Shown one piece after another: positions 16,014 to 22,433 of a DNA stretch of 32,966 bases. The stretch comes from an uncultured Bacteroidota bacterium (lineage in GTDB: Bacteria > Bacteroidota > Bacteroidia > Chitinophagales > Saprospiraceae): the NCBI GenBank assembly GCA_937861115.1, contig CALMBD010000222.1, positions 1 to 32,966 of the forward strand, given 5' to 3'. The notes below the pieces were generated by a model that saw only the letters and a program-made list of their open reading frames with translations, was not told the DNA's origin and ran no database searches. Position 1 is the stretch's first letter, and each line of letters opens with the position of its first letter. The translations under genes and the position numbers were made by a program.

Positions 16014-16604
16014 ATGTCTAACGAACCGAAAGTACGGTATAGTGATGAAGATCTCCAGGAATTCAAGGCGATCATCGACGAGAAATTGAATCAAGCGCAG
16101 GAAGAACTGGGCCGGACGCAGCAACAGATCGATGACCTCAATGAAAATGGATTTAATCAGCAGGGCGGCGATTGGTATGACGATTCTACGGCACATACGG
16201 ACCTGGAGATGCTCCAGCGTATGCTGACCCGCCAGCAGCGCCACGTCCAGGACCTGAAGAATGCGTTGTTGCGGATCAACAACAAAACTTACGGCATCTG
16301 TATCATAACGGGTAACCTGATTGACAAGAATCGCCTGCGTCTCGTTCCCCACGCCACCAAAAGCGTGGACGGGAAAAATATTGCAAACTCCGGCAGGGAA
16401 ATGCCTTCCGAAAATGCCGGAATCGATCCGTTCGGCAGTCCGGATGACGACGATAGACCCTCGGGTAAACCGATTGGCGACAAGGTGCGTCTCCCGGGTT
16501 CCAAACGCCCCTCCCACAACAATGGCGATGACTGGGAAGTCGACAACGAGAGTATGGAAGACCCCGGTTTCACCAACCGGAAATTCGACGACGACGACGA
16601 ATAG
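16014..16604 (+). CDS. TraR/DksA-family protein with degenerate zinc finger
   Basis: This 196-residue protein is related to DksA, an RNA polymerase secondary-channel regulator. The N-terminal coiled coil (about 10-90) is followed by the family's finger region LKNALLRINNKTYGICIITGNLIDKNRLRLVPHATKSV, written here only as its key parts: YGIC, the RL..VP helix and the final TKS. Of the four zinc ligands only Cys96 is left (CIIT instead of CxxC, and TKSV instead of the last pair). A low-complexity acidic tail (ends FDDDDE) follows. The frame is open up to a TTG at 15918, but the ATG at 16014 starts where homology begins and lies after the promoter. A strong terminator follows. Confidence 0.88.
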   Translation: MSNEPKVRYSDEDLQEFKAIIDEKLNQAQEELGRTQQQIDDLNENGFNQQGGDWYDDSTAHTDLEMLQRMLTRQQRHVQDLKNALLRINNKTYGICIITGNLIDKNRLRLVPHATKSVDGKNIANSGREMPSENAGIDPFGSPDDDDRPSGKPIGDKVRLPGSKRPSHNNGDDWEVDNESMEDPGFTNRKFDDDDE

Positions 16605-16625
16605 AATCTTGCGGGTAGAAACAGG

Positions 16626-16666
16626 AACGGCTCTGTCGAACTATCGACAGAGCCGTTTTTTATTTT
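16626..16666 (+). terminator. Strong terminator of the DksA-like gene
   Basis: A 14-bp perfect stem (AACGGCTCTGTCGA, 16626-16639, with its complement at 16644-16657) has an ACTA loop. It is followed by a T-rich run ending TTTTTATTTTG. It sits between convergent genes, so the hairpin may also end the DUF4252 transcript from the other side, though with a poorer T-tract. Confidence 0.9.
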
Positions 16667-16677
16667 GATCTATTCAA

Positions 16678-17205
16678 TTAAACACGCTTTACAGGCACTT
16701 TTACCGCTGGCGGTACAATCGGTTTGCCATCTTTTCCGGATTTTTTCCCGTATTTGTCCAGCACCTTGGATATGTCGTCCCACCGGAATTTGCCCTTGAT
16801 GCTTACGAGGGCAAATTCATCGGGCGAACTCACCAGCACCACTATTTTCCGGATTGCGTTGTTGCGCTCCTTGCCGAGTATCCTTACGCGCATCTTGCCC
16901 TCCCGGACGAACAGGAGGTCTTCCAGATGCCTTCTTTTGGCTTTGCGGTCAAATCTCCGGAGATCGCGGTCGGTTACCGGATTCTCGCCGTTTTCAAAGT
17001 ACATCACGCGTACCTTGTTGATCTTTCTGAGAAGCACCCGGTCCGATTTATTGTCGACAAACCAGGACCCCATATCGATGGCCAGCGACGGGACTGTCAG
17101 TGCAATACCGCCGTCGTAGTCCTTGTATTTCCAGTACAGACCGTAGTCCTGGGCTCCTGCGGCAAATGCGCAGGTCAGGAACAGCCCCAAGAGGTAAGTT
17201 TTCAT
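16678..17205 (-). CDS. DUF4252-type exported protein, last gene of the sigma operon
   Basis: This 175-residue exported protein has a signal peptide ending near AAGA-Q (about residue 19). The remainder resembles the upstream DUF4252 paralogue: a stretch with RVLLRKINKVRVMYFENGEN, then DLLFVREGKMRVRILGKERNNAIRKIVVLVSSPDEFALVSIKGKFRWDDISKVL. The phrase '(V/L)VSSPDEFALVSIKGK' corresponds to 'LVGSPDEFTMLSFTGK' in the neighbour and is the best shared signature. The start is 7 nt downstream of the neighbour's stop, so they are co-transcribed. The tail is Lys/Pro-rich (PPAVKVPVKRV). The molecular function is unknown for the family. Its repeated location behind an ECF sigma factor suggests an envelope-stress or signalling role. 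Confidence 0.82.
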   Translation of the reverse strand: MKTYLLGLFLTCAFAAGAQDYGLYWKYKDYDGGIALTVPSLAIDMGSWFVDNKSDRVLLRKINKVRVMYFENGENPVTDRDLRRFDRKAKRRHLEDLLFVREGKMRVRILGKERNNAIRKIVVLVSSPDEFALVSIKGKFRWDDISKVLDKYGKKSGKDGKPIVPPAVKVPVKRV

Positions 17206-17212
17206 AGGTAGG

Positions 17213-17746
17213 TCAGTCTTTACTTTTGTTTGACTTGAGTTTATCCAGTTGTTCGATGCCTTTTACATCGAGGGATTTGGACAACCCGGATATTTTGTCG
17301 AGGTCAATCTTGCCTGTAAAGCTGAGCATGGTGAATTCATCGGGCGAGCCAACCAGCAGGAGTAATTCTTCGATGATGTTGCCGCTGTCTTTGGTCCAGA
17401 TCCGGACATTTTCTTTTCCGTCGCGAACAGTCAGCAGCTCGGAATATTCGCTTTGCGGCACCCGGCTCAAGGCGTCTTTATAAAAAGACAGCCCGTCGGC
17501 AATGCTGTCGGCGGTGAGCACACGAAGTCCGCCAAGGTCTTTCACGATATCCCTTACCTTGTTCCAGTCTTCATCGTCGGTTTCGATCTTCGATACCAGC
17601 TGAAACATTTTTGGGGCTACAAATACGACGGTAAAACGTTCGTCGTCCATGTATTTCTCAAAAAACCGGGTAATGGCATCGTTCTGTGCCTGCAAGGGCA
17701 TTACCGCCAGAAAATAAAGCGGTAACAGGAAAAGAGACTTTTTCAT
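17213..17746 (-). CDS. DUF4252-type exported protein
   Basis: This 177-residue exported protein has a signal peptide ending near LQAQ (about residue 21). The family region covers TRFFEKYMDDERFTVVFVAP, the DDEDWNKVRDIVKDLGGLRVL segment and LLVGSPDEFTMLSFTGKIDLDKISGL. The open frame extends 70 residues upstream to 17956, but that part is a basic low-complexity shadow of the anti-sigma gene. The ATG at 17746 opens directly into the signal peptide and is chosen. It lies 52 nt after the anti-sigma-like gene and 7 nt before the next DUF4252 gene. The two copies probably act together. The biochemical activity is unknown. Confidence 0.87.
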   Translation of the reverse strand: MKKSLFLLPLYFLAVMPLQAQNDAITRFFEKYMDDERFTVVFVAPKMFQLVSKIETDDEDWNKVRDIVKDLGGLRVLTADSIADGLSFYKDALSRVPQSEYSELLTVRDGKENVRIWTKDSGNIIEELLLLVGSPDEFTMLSFTGKIDLDKISGLSKSLDVKGIEQLDKLKSNKSKD

Positions 17747-17798
17747 AGCGTTTACTGATTGAATTGGTGAGTTGTTAAGTGTTGAAAGAAGGGATGAC

Positions 17799-18416
17799 CT
17801 AGCCTTCCGTTTCTGGTTTGATCTTGAATAGTTTATCGACCTCTTCGAGATAGAGCGCACCTTTGGCAGCTTCATGTTTGCCTTTTTTGATCTTGGAGGA
17901 AACCAGTGCCAGTGCCGCCTTGATCTCCTCCATCGCTTTTTCCGCTTCCGGGTCAACAGCCGGTTTGGAACGGATTACCTGTTTGCCTTTTTTATGCAGG
18001 GGTTTTTCTTGCACTATTCCGGCAACCGCCGGCGACTCTTGTACAGGTTCAGCGACATTGGGCAGGACTGTTACGGCTTCCTGTGGCGGCGCATTTGTTT
18101 GCGCAATCTGTTCAACAGCAGGGTGTTGCGGTTTGCTCCACCACCAAAAACCGGCTGTGATCAGTAAAGCGACCGAAGCAGCCGCAGCCCATCCGTGCCA
18201 GGAGAATCTGTGCGCCCGGATTTCCACCACTTTCGATGTAGTCATTTGTACGGACTGTTCTCTCTGCAATGCCTGAAAGAGCGGTGCAATCCGAAGCAGA
18301 TGTTCGTCTACATTGCCGGAATTGAAGTAGGATTTGAGCAGTCGTTCTTCTTCGACACTTGTCTCCCCTTCCCAATAACGGTCCAAAAGGGCTTGTATAT
18401 CGCTGACCTTGTTCAT
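17799..18416 (-). CDS. Membrane protein, probable anti-sigma factor
   Basis: This 205-residue protein has a cytoplasmic N-terminal helical part (about 1-72, VSDIQALLDRYWEGETSVEEERLL). This resembles the short anti-sigma N-terminal helices of Bacteroidota, where a 'D..L..YW.GETS..EE..L..Y' motif is common. One membrane span follows (about 75-93, WAAAASVALLITAGFWWW). The rest is a Pro/Ala/Val-rich extracytoplasmic linker and a charged Lys/Glu helical C-terminal region. It begins one nucleotide after the sigma stop (TAA-T-ATG), so the two are very likely translationally coupled. Position and topology indicate that it binds and holds the sigma factor until an envelope signal arrives. Direct homology to a characterised anti-sigma family was not established. 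Confidence 0.8.
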   Translation of the reverse strand: MNKVSDIQALLDRYWEGETSVEEERLLKSYFNSGNVDEHLLRIAPLFQALQREQSVQMTTSKVVEIRAHRFSWHGWAAAASVALLITAGFWWWSKPQHPAVEQIAQTNAPPQEAVTVLPNVAEPVQESPAVAGIVQEKPLHKKGKQVIRSKPAVDPEAEKAMEEIKAALALVSSKIKKGKHEAAKGALYLEEVDKLFKIKPETEG

Positions 18417-18417
18417 A

Positions 18418-18942
18418 TTAAGATATTTCGGTTAGATGGTTGACGGTTGCATTCAATTGTTCTCTTATTGCTTTCCTGGCACGGTGAAGGTTGACCTTCA
18501 CCTGTTCAAGGCTGATATTGAGCACTTCGGTGATCTCCTCGTAACTCAACTCTTCGATATCACGCAGGTGCATAACCAGCCGTTGTTTTTCCGGAAGTTC
18601 CTGCATCATGCGCCGGACGATTTCAGCCAGGTCGCGGGTTTCGACAGCCTGCGCCGGATTCGTCGATACGCCGGGGCGCTCGCCAAGGCCATCGAGTGTT
18701 GTGGTTCTGCGTTGCGTTTGTGCGCGCGCTTTGTCGAGCGAGCGGTTGCGCGTGAGCGTCATACACCAGGCCTCCCAGTTCAGTACCTGTTCCGATTGTG
18801 CTTCGGGCGTTTTCCAGATTTTTTCCAGCACCTCCTGCACCACATCTTCGGCTTCATGAGTATTGCCCGTAATGCGCAGAGCAAAACGATAAAGTTTATC
18901 TCGGATCGGAAATATTTGCTCCTGGAAAATTGTCCAATTCAT
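18418..18942 (-). CDS. ECF-type RNA polymerase sigma factor
   Basis: This is a 174-residue sigma-70 family factor of the extracytoplasmic-function type. Region 2 covers FPIRDKLYRFALRITGNTHEAEDVVQEVLEKIWK, with the DVVQEV(L)xxIW core. Region 4 covers LPEKQRLVMHLRDIEELSYEEITEVLNISLEQVKVNLHRARKAIREQL. The frame continues upstream to an ATG at 19053, but that part covers the clpC terminator hairpin, gives a signal-peptide-like sequence foreign to sigma factors, and is rejected. The ATG at 18942 begins just before region 2. An imperfect -7 (TAAGCTTTG, 3-nt spacer, 18981-18989) is the likely promoter. The operon continues with the anti-sigma-like gene and two DUF4252 genes. Confidence 0.9.
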   Translation of the reverse strand: MNWTIFQEQIFPIRDKLYRFALRITGNTHEAEDVVQEVLEKIWKTPEAQSEQVLNWEAWCMTLTRNRSLDKARAQTQRRTTTLDGLGERPGVSTNPAQAVETRDLAEIVRRMMQELPEKQRLVMHLRDIEELSYEEITEVLNISLEQVKVNLHRARKAIREQLNATVNHLTEIS

Positions 18943-19022
18943 CCCGGTATCGGCGTTTATTTGAAAAGAAGACGCCGGGGCAAAGCTTATGTTACAGCCG
19001 GGAAAGAAAAAAATTAACGCAA

Positions 19023-19064
19023 ACAAAAAAAACAGCCCCCGGCGCAAAAGCATCGGAGGCTGTT
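19023..19064 (-). terminator. Terminator of clpC
   Basis: Read on the minus strand, AACAGCCTCCG pairs with CGGGGGCTGTT (one G-T wobble), around a loop that itself holds GC-TTTT-GC. A run of eight T follows the stem. It lies 20 nt after the clpC stop. Confidence 0.85.
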
Positions 19065-19083
19065 TTATAATTATTCAGAAAAA

Positions 19084-21666
19084 TCAGGCGGTGGGAGGTT
19101 CATCAGTTTCAACCGTCTTCCCCTTCTTTTTCTTGTTCGTGCCTTCGTAGGTGATTACCAGGCCGTCTTTAGCCTCATTGAGCGTAGCGACAAGCGCGGA
19201 TCCCTCTCCCGGGTTTTCGCTAAGGATAAATTCTGCAAGCGGATCTTCCACATATTTCTGGAGGGCACGGTGCAGGGGGCGAGCGCCAAACTGGGGGTCG
19301 TAGCCCTTCTCGGCAACGAATTCTTTGGCATCTTCACCAAGCGTCAGCGTAAACTTCATATTGCTCAGGCGCTTCATGAGGCCCTCCAGCACATTGTCGA
19401 TAATTTTGAAAATCTCGTCGCGACCGAGCGCGTTGAAGACCATCACATCGTCGACCCTGTTCAGAAATTCCGGTGAGAAAGTGCGCTTCAGAGCGTTCTG
19501 GATCACCGTTTTGCTGTTTTCTTCAGCAGCATCCAGGCGTGCCTGGGTGGCAAAACCCACCCCCTGGCCAAAGTCTTTCAACTGCCGCACACCAATATTG
19601 GAGGTCATGATGATGAGGGTGTTTTTGAAGTCCACCTTGCGGCCGAGGCCGTCGGTGAGTTGACCGTCGTCGAGCACCTGCAACAGAATATTGTATACGT
19701 CGGGGTGTGCTTTTTCGATCTCGTCGAGTAACACCACAGAGTAAGGCTTGCGGCGCACTTTTTCGGTAAGTTGTCCACCCTCTTCATAGCCCACATAACC
19801 GGGAGGCGCGCCAATGAGGCGGCTCACGGAAAACTTCTCCATGTATTCGGACATATCAATCCGCACCAGAGCGTCCTCGGAATCGAAGAGGTAGCGCGCC
19901 AAGGCCCGGGCAAGTTCGGTTTTACCTACACCCGTCGGGCCAAGGAAGATAAAGGAGCCCACAGGCTTTTTCGGATCTTTCAGGCCCACCCTGTTGCGCT
20001 GGATGGCTTTTGATATCTTGATGACCGATTCATCCTGACCGATAACCATTTTCTTGAGGTCGTCGGCCATGTGTACCAGTTTTTTGCTTTCACTCTGGCC
20101 GACTTTGCGAACCGGAATACCGGTCATCATGGCCACTACTTCTGCAATATCATCTTCCTCTACAGGGTACCGGCGCGTTTTGGTCTCGTCTTCCCACTCC
20201 ATTTTGGCAAATTCGAGCTGGCGCATTAATTTGCTTTCCTGATCGCGCAGGTTGGCCGCTTCTTCGTATTGCTGGTCTTTGACAGCGCGGTTTTTATCCT
20301 CTTTGAGGTCTTCTATCTTTTTCTCCAGTTCCTCAATATTCTTGGGCACAACGATATTCTTGAGGTGCACGCGGGCGCCCACTTCATCGAGCACGTCGAT
20401 GGCTTTGTCCGGCAGGAAACGGTCGGTGATATACCGGTCGCTCAGTCTGACACATGCTTTAACCGCTTCCGGAGAGTAGGTCACATTGTGAAACTCTTCG
20501 TATTTCGGCTGAATATTCTGAAGGATGTGAATGGTGTCTTCCTGGCTCGGCGGATCGACCATTACTTTCTGGAAGCGGCGGTCGAGTGCGCCGTCTTTCT
20601 CAATATACTGGCGGTATTCGTCGAGGGTGGAGGCGCCGATGCACTGGAGTTCGCCACGTGCAAGCGCGGGCTTGAAAATATTGGAAGCATCCAATGATCC
20701 GGTAGCGCCGCCTGCGCCGACGATCGTGTGTATCTCGTCAATAAACAGGATGACGTCGCGGCTTTTTTCCAGTTCGTTCATGATCGCCTTGATGCGTTCT
20801 TCAAACTGTCCGCGGTACTTGGTGCCGGCCACCAGGGCAGCCAGGTCGAGCATCACGATCCTTTTGTTGAACAGCGTACGGCTCACTTTTTTCTGCATGA
20901 TGCGCAGGGCAAGGCCTTCCACGATAGCGGTTTTACCCACACCGGGCTCACCGATCAGGATCGGGTTGTTCTTTTTCCTGCGGCTGAGAATCTGGCTGAC
21001 GCGTTCGATCTCGCGCTCGCGGCCGATGATCGGATCGAGTTTGCCTTCTTCAGCAAGTTTGGTGATATCGCGTCCGAAATTGTCCAGCACAGGGGTCCGG
21101 CTTTTGGGCTGGCCCTTTTGCTGGCTGGAGCGATAGTTGCGCTCATCGTCCTCATCGTATTCGCCAGAGCCTTCATTGGAAGCCTGGGCAAACAGATTCG
21201 GCGGTGTCAAATCCTGTTCGGAGCGCACGTATTCGAGTTCTTTTTTAAATGTTTCGTAGTCCACGTCGTATTCGTTTAGGAGTTTGGTCGCAAATGCGTC
21301 CGGATGTTTGAGCAGGGACAACATGAGGTGTTCAGGGAAAATTTCCTCGTTCTTCATCAGTTTGGCTTCGAGGAACGTTACCTTTAATACGCGCTGAACC
21401 TGCGTAGTCACCTGAAATTCGCCGACAAAGAGATTTTCTGCGGGCGGATAGGCGCTATAGCGGGGTATTGAATGTTCAAGGCGTTTTTTCAAATCGTGCA
21501 CGTCTACCAGCAGGGCATCCAGAACCCTTACCGGCAAACTGTCGCGCTCGGCAATAATACCGAGCAGCAGGTGTTCCGTGCCAATATAATCGTGACCCAG
21601 CCGCCGGGCTTCCTGGCCGCTTTGGTTGATGATTTGTTTGACAACGGGCGAAAATTTATTGTTCAT
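19084..21666 (-). CDS. clpC: ATP-dependent Clp protease ATP-binding subunit ClpC
   Basis: This 860-residue class I Clp/Hsp100 unfoldase threads substrates into the ClpP protease chamber in the cytoplasm. The double Clp_N repeat (1-145, starting [21 protein letters not shown]) is followed by an acidic linker. The first AAA+ domain has Walker A GEPGVGKT (239-246) and Walker B FIDEIHT. A UVR-type helix pair ([17 protein letters not shown]) follows. The second AAA+ domain has [15 protein letters not shown] and [16 protein letters not shown]. The C-terminal D2-small domain ends near [23 protein letters not shown]. The UVR motif separates ClpC from ClpA and ClpB. Length is normal. A promoter-like pair (21689-21720) lies just upstream, and no CIRCE-type operator was found. 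ClpP is not in the window. Confidence 0.95.
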   Translation of the reverse strand: MNNKFSPVVKQIINQSGQEARRLGHDYIGTEHLLLGIIAERDSLPVRVLDALLVDVHDLKKRLEHSIPRYSAYPPAENLFVGEFQVTTQVQRVLKVTFLEAKLMKNEEIFPEHLMLSLLKHPDAFATKLLNEYDVDYETFKKELEYVRSEQDLTPPNLFAQASNEGSGEYDEDDERNYRSSQQKGQPKSRTPVLDNFGRDITKLAEEGKLDPIIGREREIERVSQILSRRKKNNPILIGEPGVGKTAIVEGLALRIMQKKVSRTLFNKRIVMLDLAALVAGTKYRGQFEERIKAIMNELEKSRDVILFIDEIHTIVGAGGATGSLDASNIFKPALARGELQCIGASTLDEYRQYIEKDGALDRRFQKVMVDPPSQEDTIHILQNIQPKYEEFHNVTYSPEAVKACVRLSDRYITDRFLPDKAIDVLDEVGARVHLKNIVVPKNIEELEKKIEDLKEDKNRAVKDQQYEEAANLRDQESKLMRQLEFAKMEWEDETKTRRYPVEEDDIAEVVAMMTGIPVRKVGQSESKKLVHMADDLKKMVIGQDESVIKISKAIQRNRVGLKDPKKPVGSFIFLGPTGVGKTELARALARYLFDSEDALVRIDMSEYMEKFSVSRLIGAPPGYVGYEEGGQLTEKVRRKPYSVVLLDEIEKAHPDVYNILLQVLDDGQLTDGLGRKVDFKNTLIIMTSNIGVRQLKDFGQGVGFATQARLDAAEENSKTVIQNALKRTFSPEFLNRVDDVMVFNALGRDEIFKIIDNVLEGLMKRLSNMKFTLTLGEDAKEFVAEKGYDPQFGARPLHRALQKYVEDPLAEFILSENPGEGSALVATLNEAKDGLVITYEGTNKKKKGKTVETDEPPTA

Positions 21667-21688
21667 TAGTTGTGCCTTTTTTCCGGGA

Positions 21689-21720
21689 CAAGTTTAGACT
21701 ATTTAGCGGGTAATATTCAA
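21689..21720 (-). promoter_or_regulatory. Candidate promoter of clpC
   Basis: On the minus strand TTG (21718-21720), a 21-nt spacer and TAAACTTG (21689-21696, seven of eight to TAnnTTTG) precede the start by 23 nt. A small inverted repeat CGGGT/ACCCG (21707-21711 with 21720-21724) overlaps it and could be an operator. Confidence 0.4.
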
Positions 21721-21893
21721 CCCGTACGGTGCATCTTTAACAATTTTTTCGCCGTTCGGGTTCATGCAGAATGTAAACACAATGTTCGCCGGAAAAATTG
21801 CTGTCAGACACAATGATCAGGAAAAATGGTGCCATTAAAAACAGGGCTGCCGCAATGTCAGGTACAGCATCCCGCCAAAAAGCCGCATAAAAT

Positions 21894-21927
21894 TTTGGAG
21901 AAAAGAGTCCGGCATTGGTTACATTTG
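21894..21927 (+). promoter_or_regulatory. Candidate promoter of the STAS gene
   Basis: TTTG (21894-21897), 22 nt, then TACATTTG (21920-21927, exact TAnnTTTG). The gene start is about 61 nt downstream. Confidence 0.5.
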
Positions 21928-21988
21928 TCCCGAAAAAAGATTTTTAATCATCAAAGTTACCAATTATTTTTCTGAAAATCAGGTTTTT

Positions 21989-22363
21989 ATGAAATACAGG
22001 ATTGATAAACAAGATCAGTACGCGGTACTCTCCCTCGACGAAGAAAACCTGAATTCCACGATTGCGCCGGGTTTCAAAAGCGACCTGATTTTCTTTAATC
22101 AGGAAGGGGTGCGCAATATGATCCTCGACCTTTCGAATGTCAAATTTGTGGATTCAAGTGGACTGAGCGCCATTTTGACAGGACACCGGTTGTGGAAAGA
22201 CGGCGGTTCTTTTATTCTTGCAGGACAATTGCACCCTATGGTTACCAAGTTGATGGAAATATCCCGGCTGGACACCATCCTGACAATATTGCCGACCCTA
22301 AGTGAGGCAATTGACTACGTCAAAATGGAAGAACTGGAACGCGAGTTGCAGGGCGGAGAATAA
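21989..22363 (+). CDS. STAS-domain protein, anti-sigma factor antagonist type
   Basis: This 124-residue single-domain cytoplasmic protein of the SpoIIAA/RsbV type carries the phosphorylation loop NVKFVDSSGLSAIL, with Ser56 and Ser57. By analogy the second Ser is the kinase target. The opening strand is YAVLSLDEENL, and the end is helical (EAIDYVKMEELERELQ). Such proteins switch partners with a serine kinase/anti-sigma factor. No RsbW-like kinase or SpoIIE-like phosphatase lies in the window, so its partner is unknown. In Bacteroidota, which lack classical sigma-B, such proteins may act in other partner-switching or envelope pathways. It is followed by a strong terminator shared with PEP carboxylase. 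Confidence 0.9.
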   Translation: MKYRIDKQDQYAVLSLDEENLNSTIAPGFKSDLIFFNQEGVRNMILDLSNVKFVDSSGLSAILTGHRLWKDGGSFILAGQLHPMVTKLMEISRLDTILTILPTLSEAIDYVKMEELERELQGGE

Positions 22364-22390
22364 CACTTCATTCGCTTGTTTTACCATGTG

Positions 22391-22430
22391 AATAAGCCGT
22401 TTGTCAGATAGACAAACGGCTTATTTTTTG
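22391..22430 (+). terminator. Terminator between the STAS and ppc genes
   Basis: A 15-bp perfect stem (22391-22405 with 22411-22425) has an AGATA loop. It is followed by TTTTG on the plus strand. It lies 27 nt after the STAS stop and 8 nt beyond the ppc stop at 22434, so it can serve both convergent genes. Confidence 0.9.
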
Positions 22431-22433
22431 CAC

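Larger units (their letters stand above)
21667..21988. other. Divergent intergenic region between clpC and the STAS gene
   Basis: This 322-nt AT-rich spacer holds a promoter-like pair for clpC at its left end and one for the STAS gene at its right end (21894-21927). Between about 21725 and 21890 I see no ORF with coding character, no strong hairpin and no recognisable operator. Confidence 0.55.

Noticed and set aside
17747-17956. Basic N-terminal extension of the second DUF4252 protein
   Set aside because: It overlaps the end of the anti-sigma-like gene in another frame, and a clean signal peptide starts at 17746.
18943-19053. Lipoprotein-like N terminus of the sigma factor (MLLRRG... with a Pro-Gly-Cys)
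   Set aside because: It is translated from the clpC terminator hairpin and T-run, and sigma factors carry no signal peptide.
21667-21988. CIRCE or HrcA-type heat-shock operator before clpC
   Set aside because: No TTAGCACTC/GAGTGCTAA-type inverted repeat is present.
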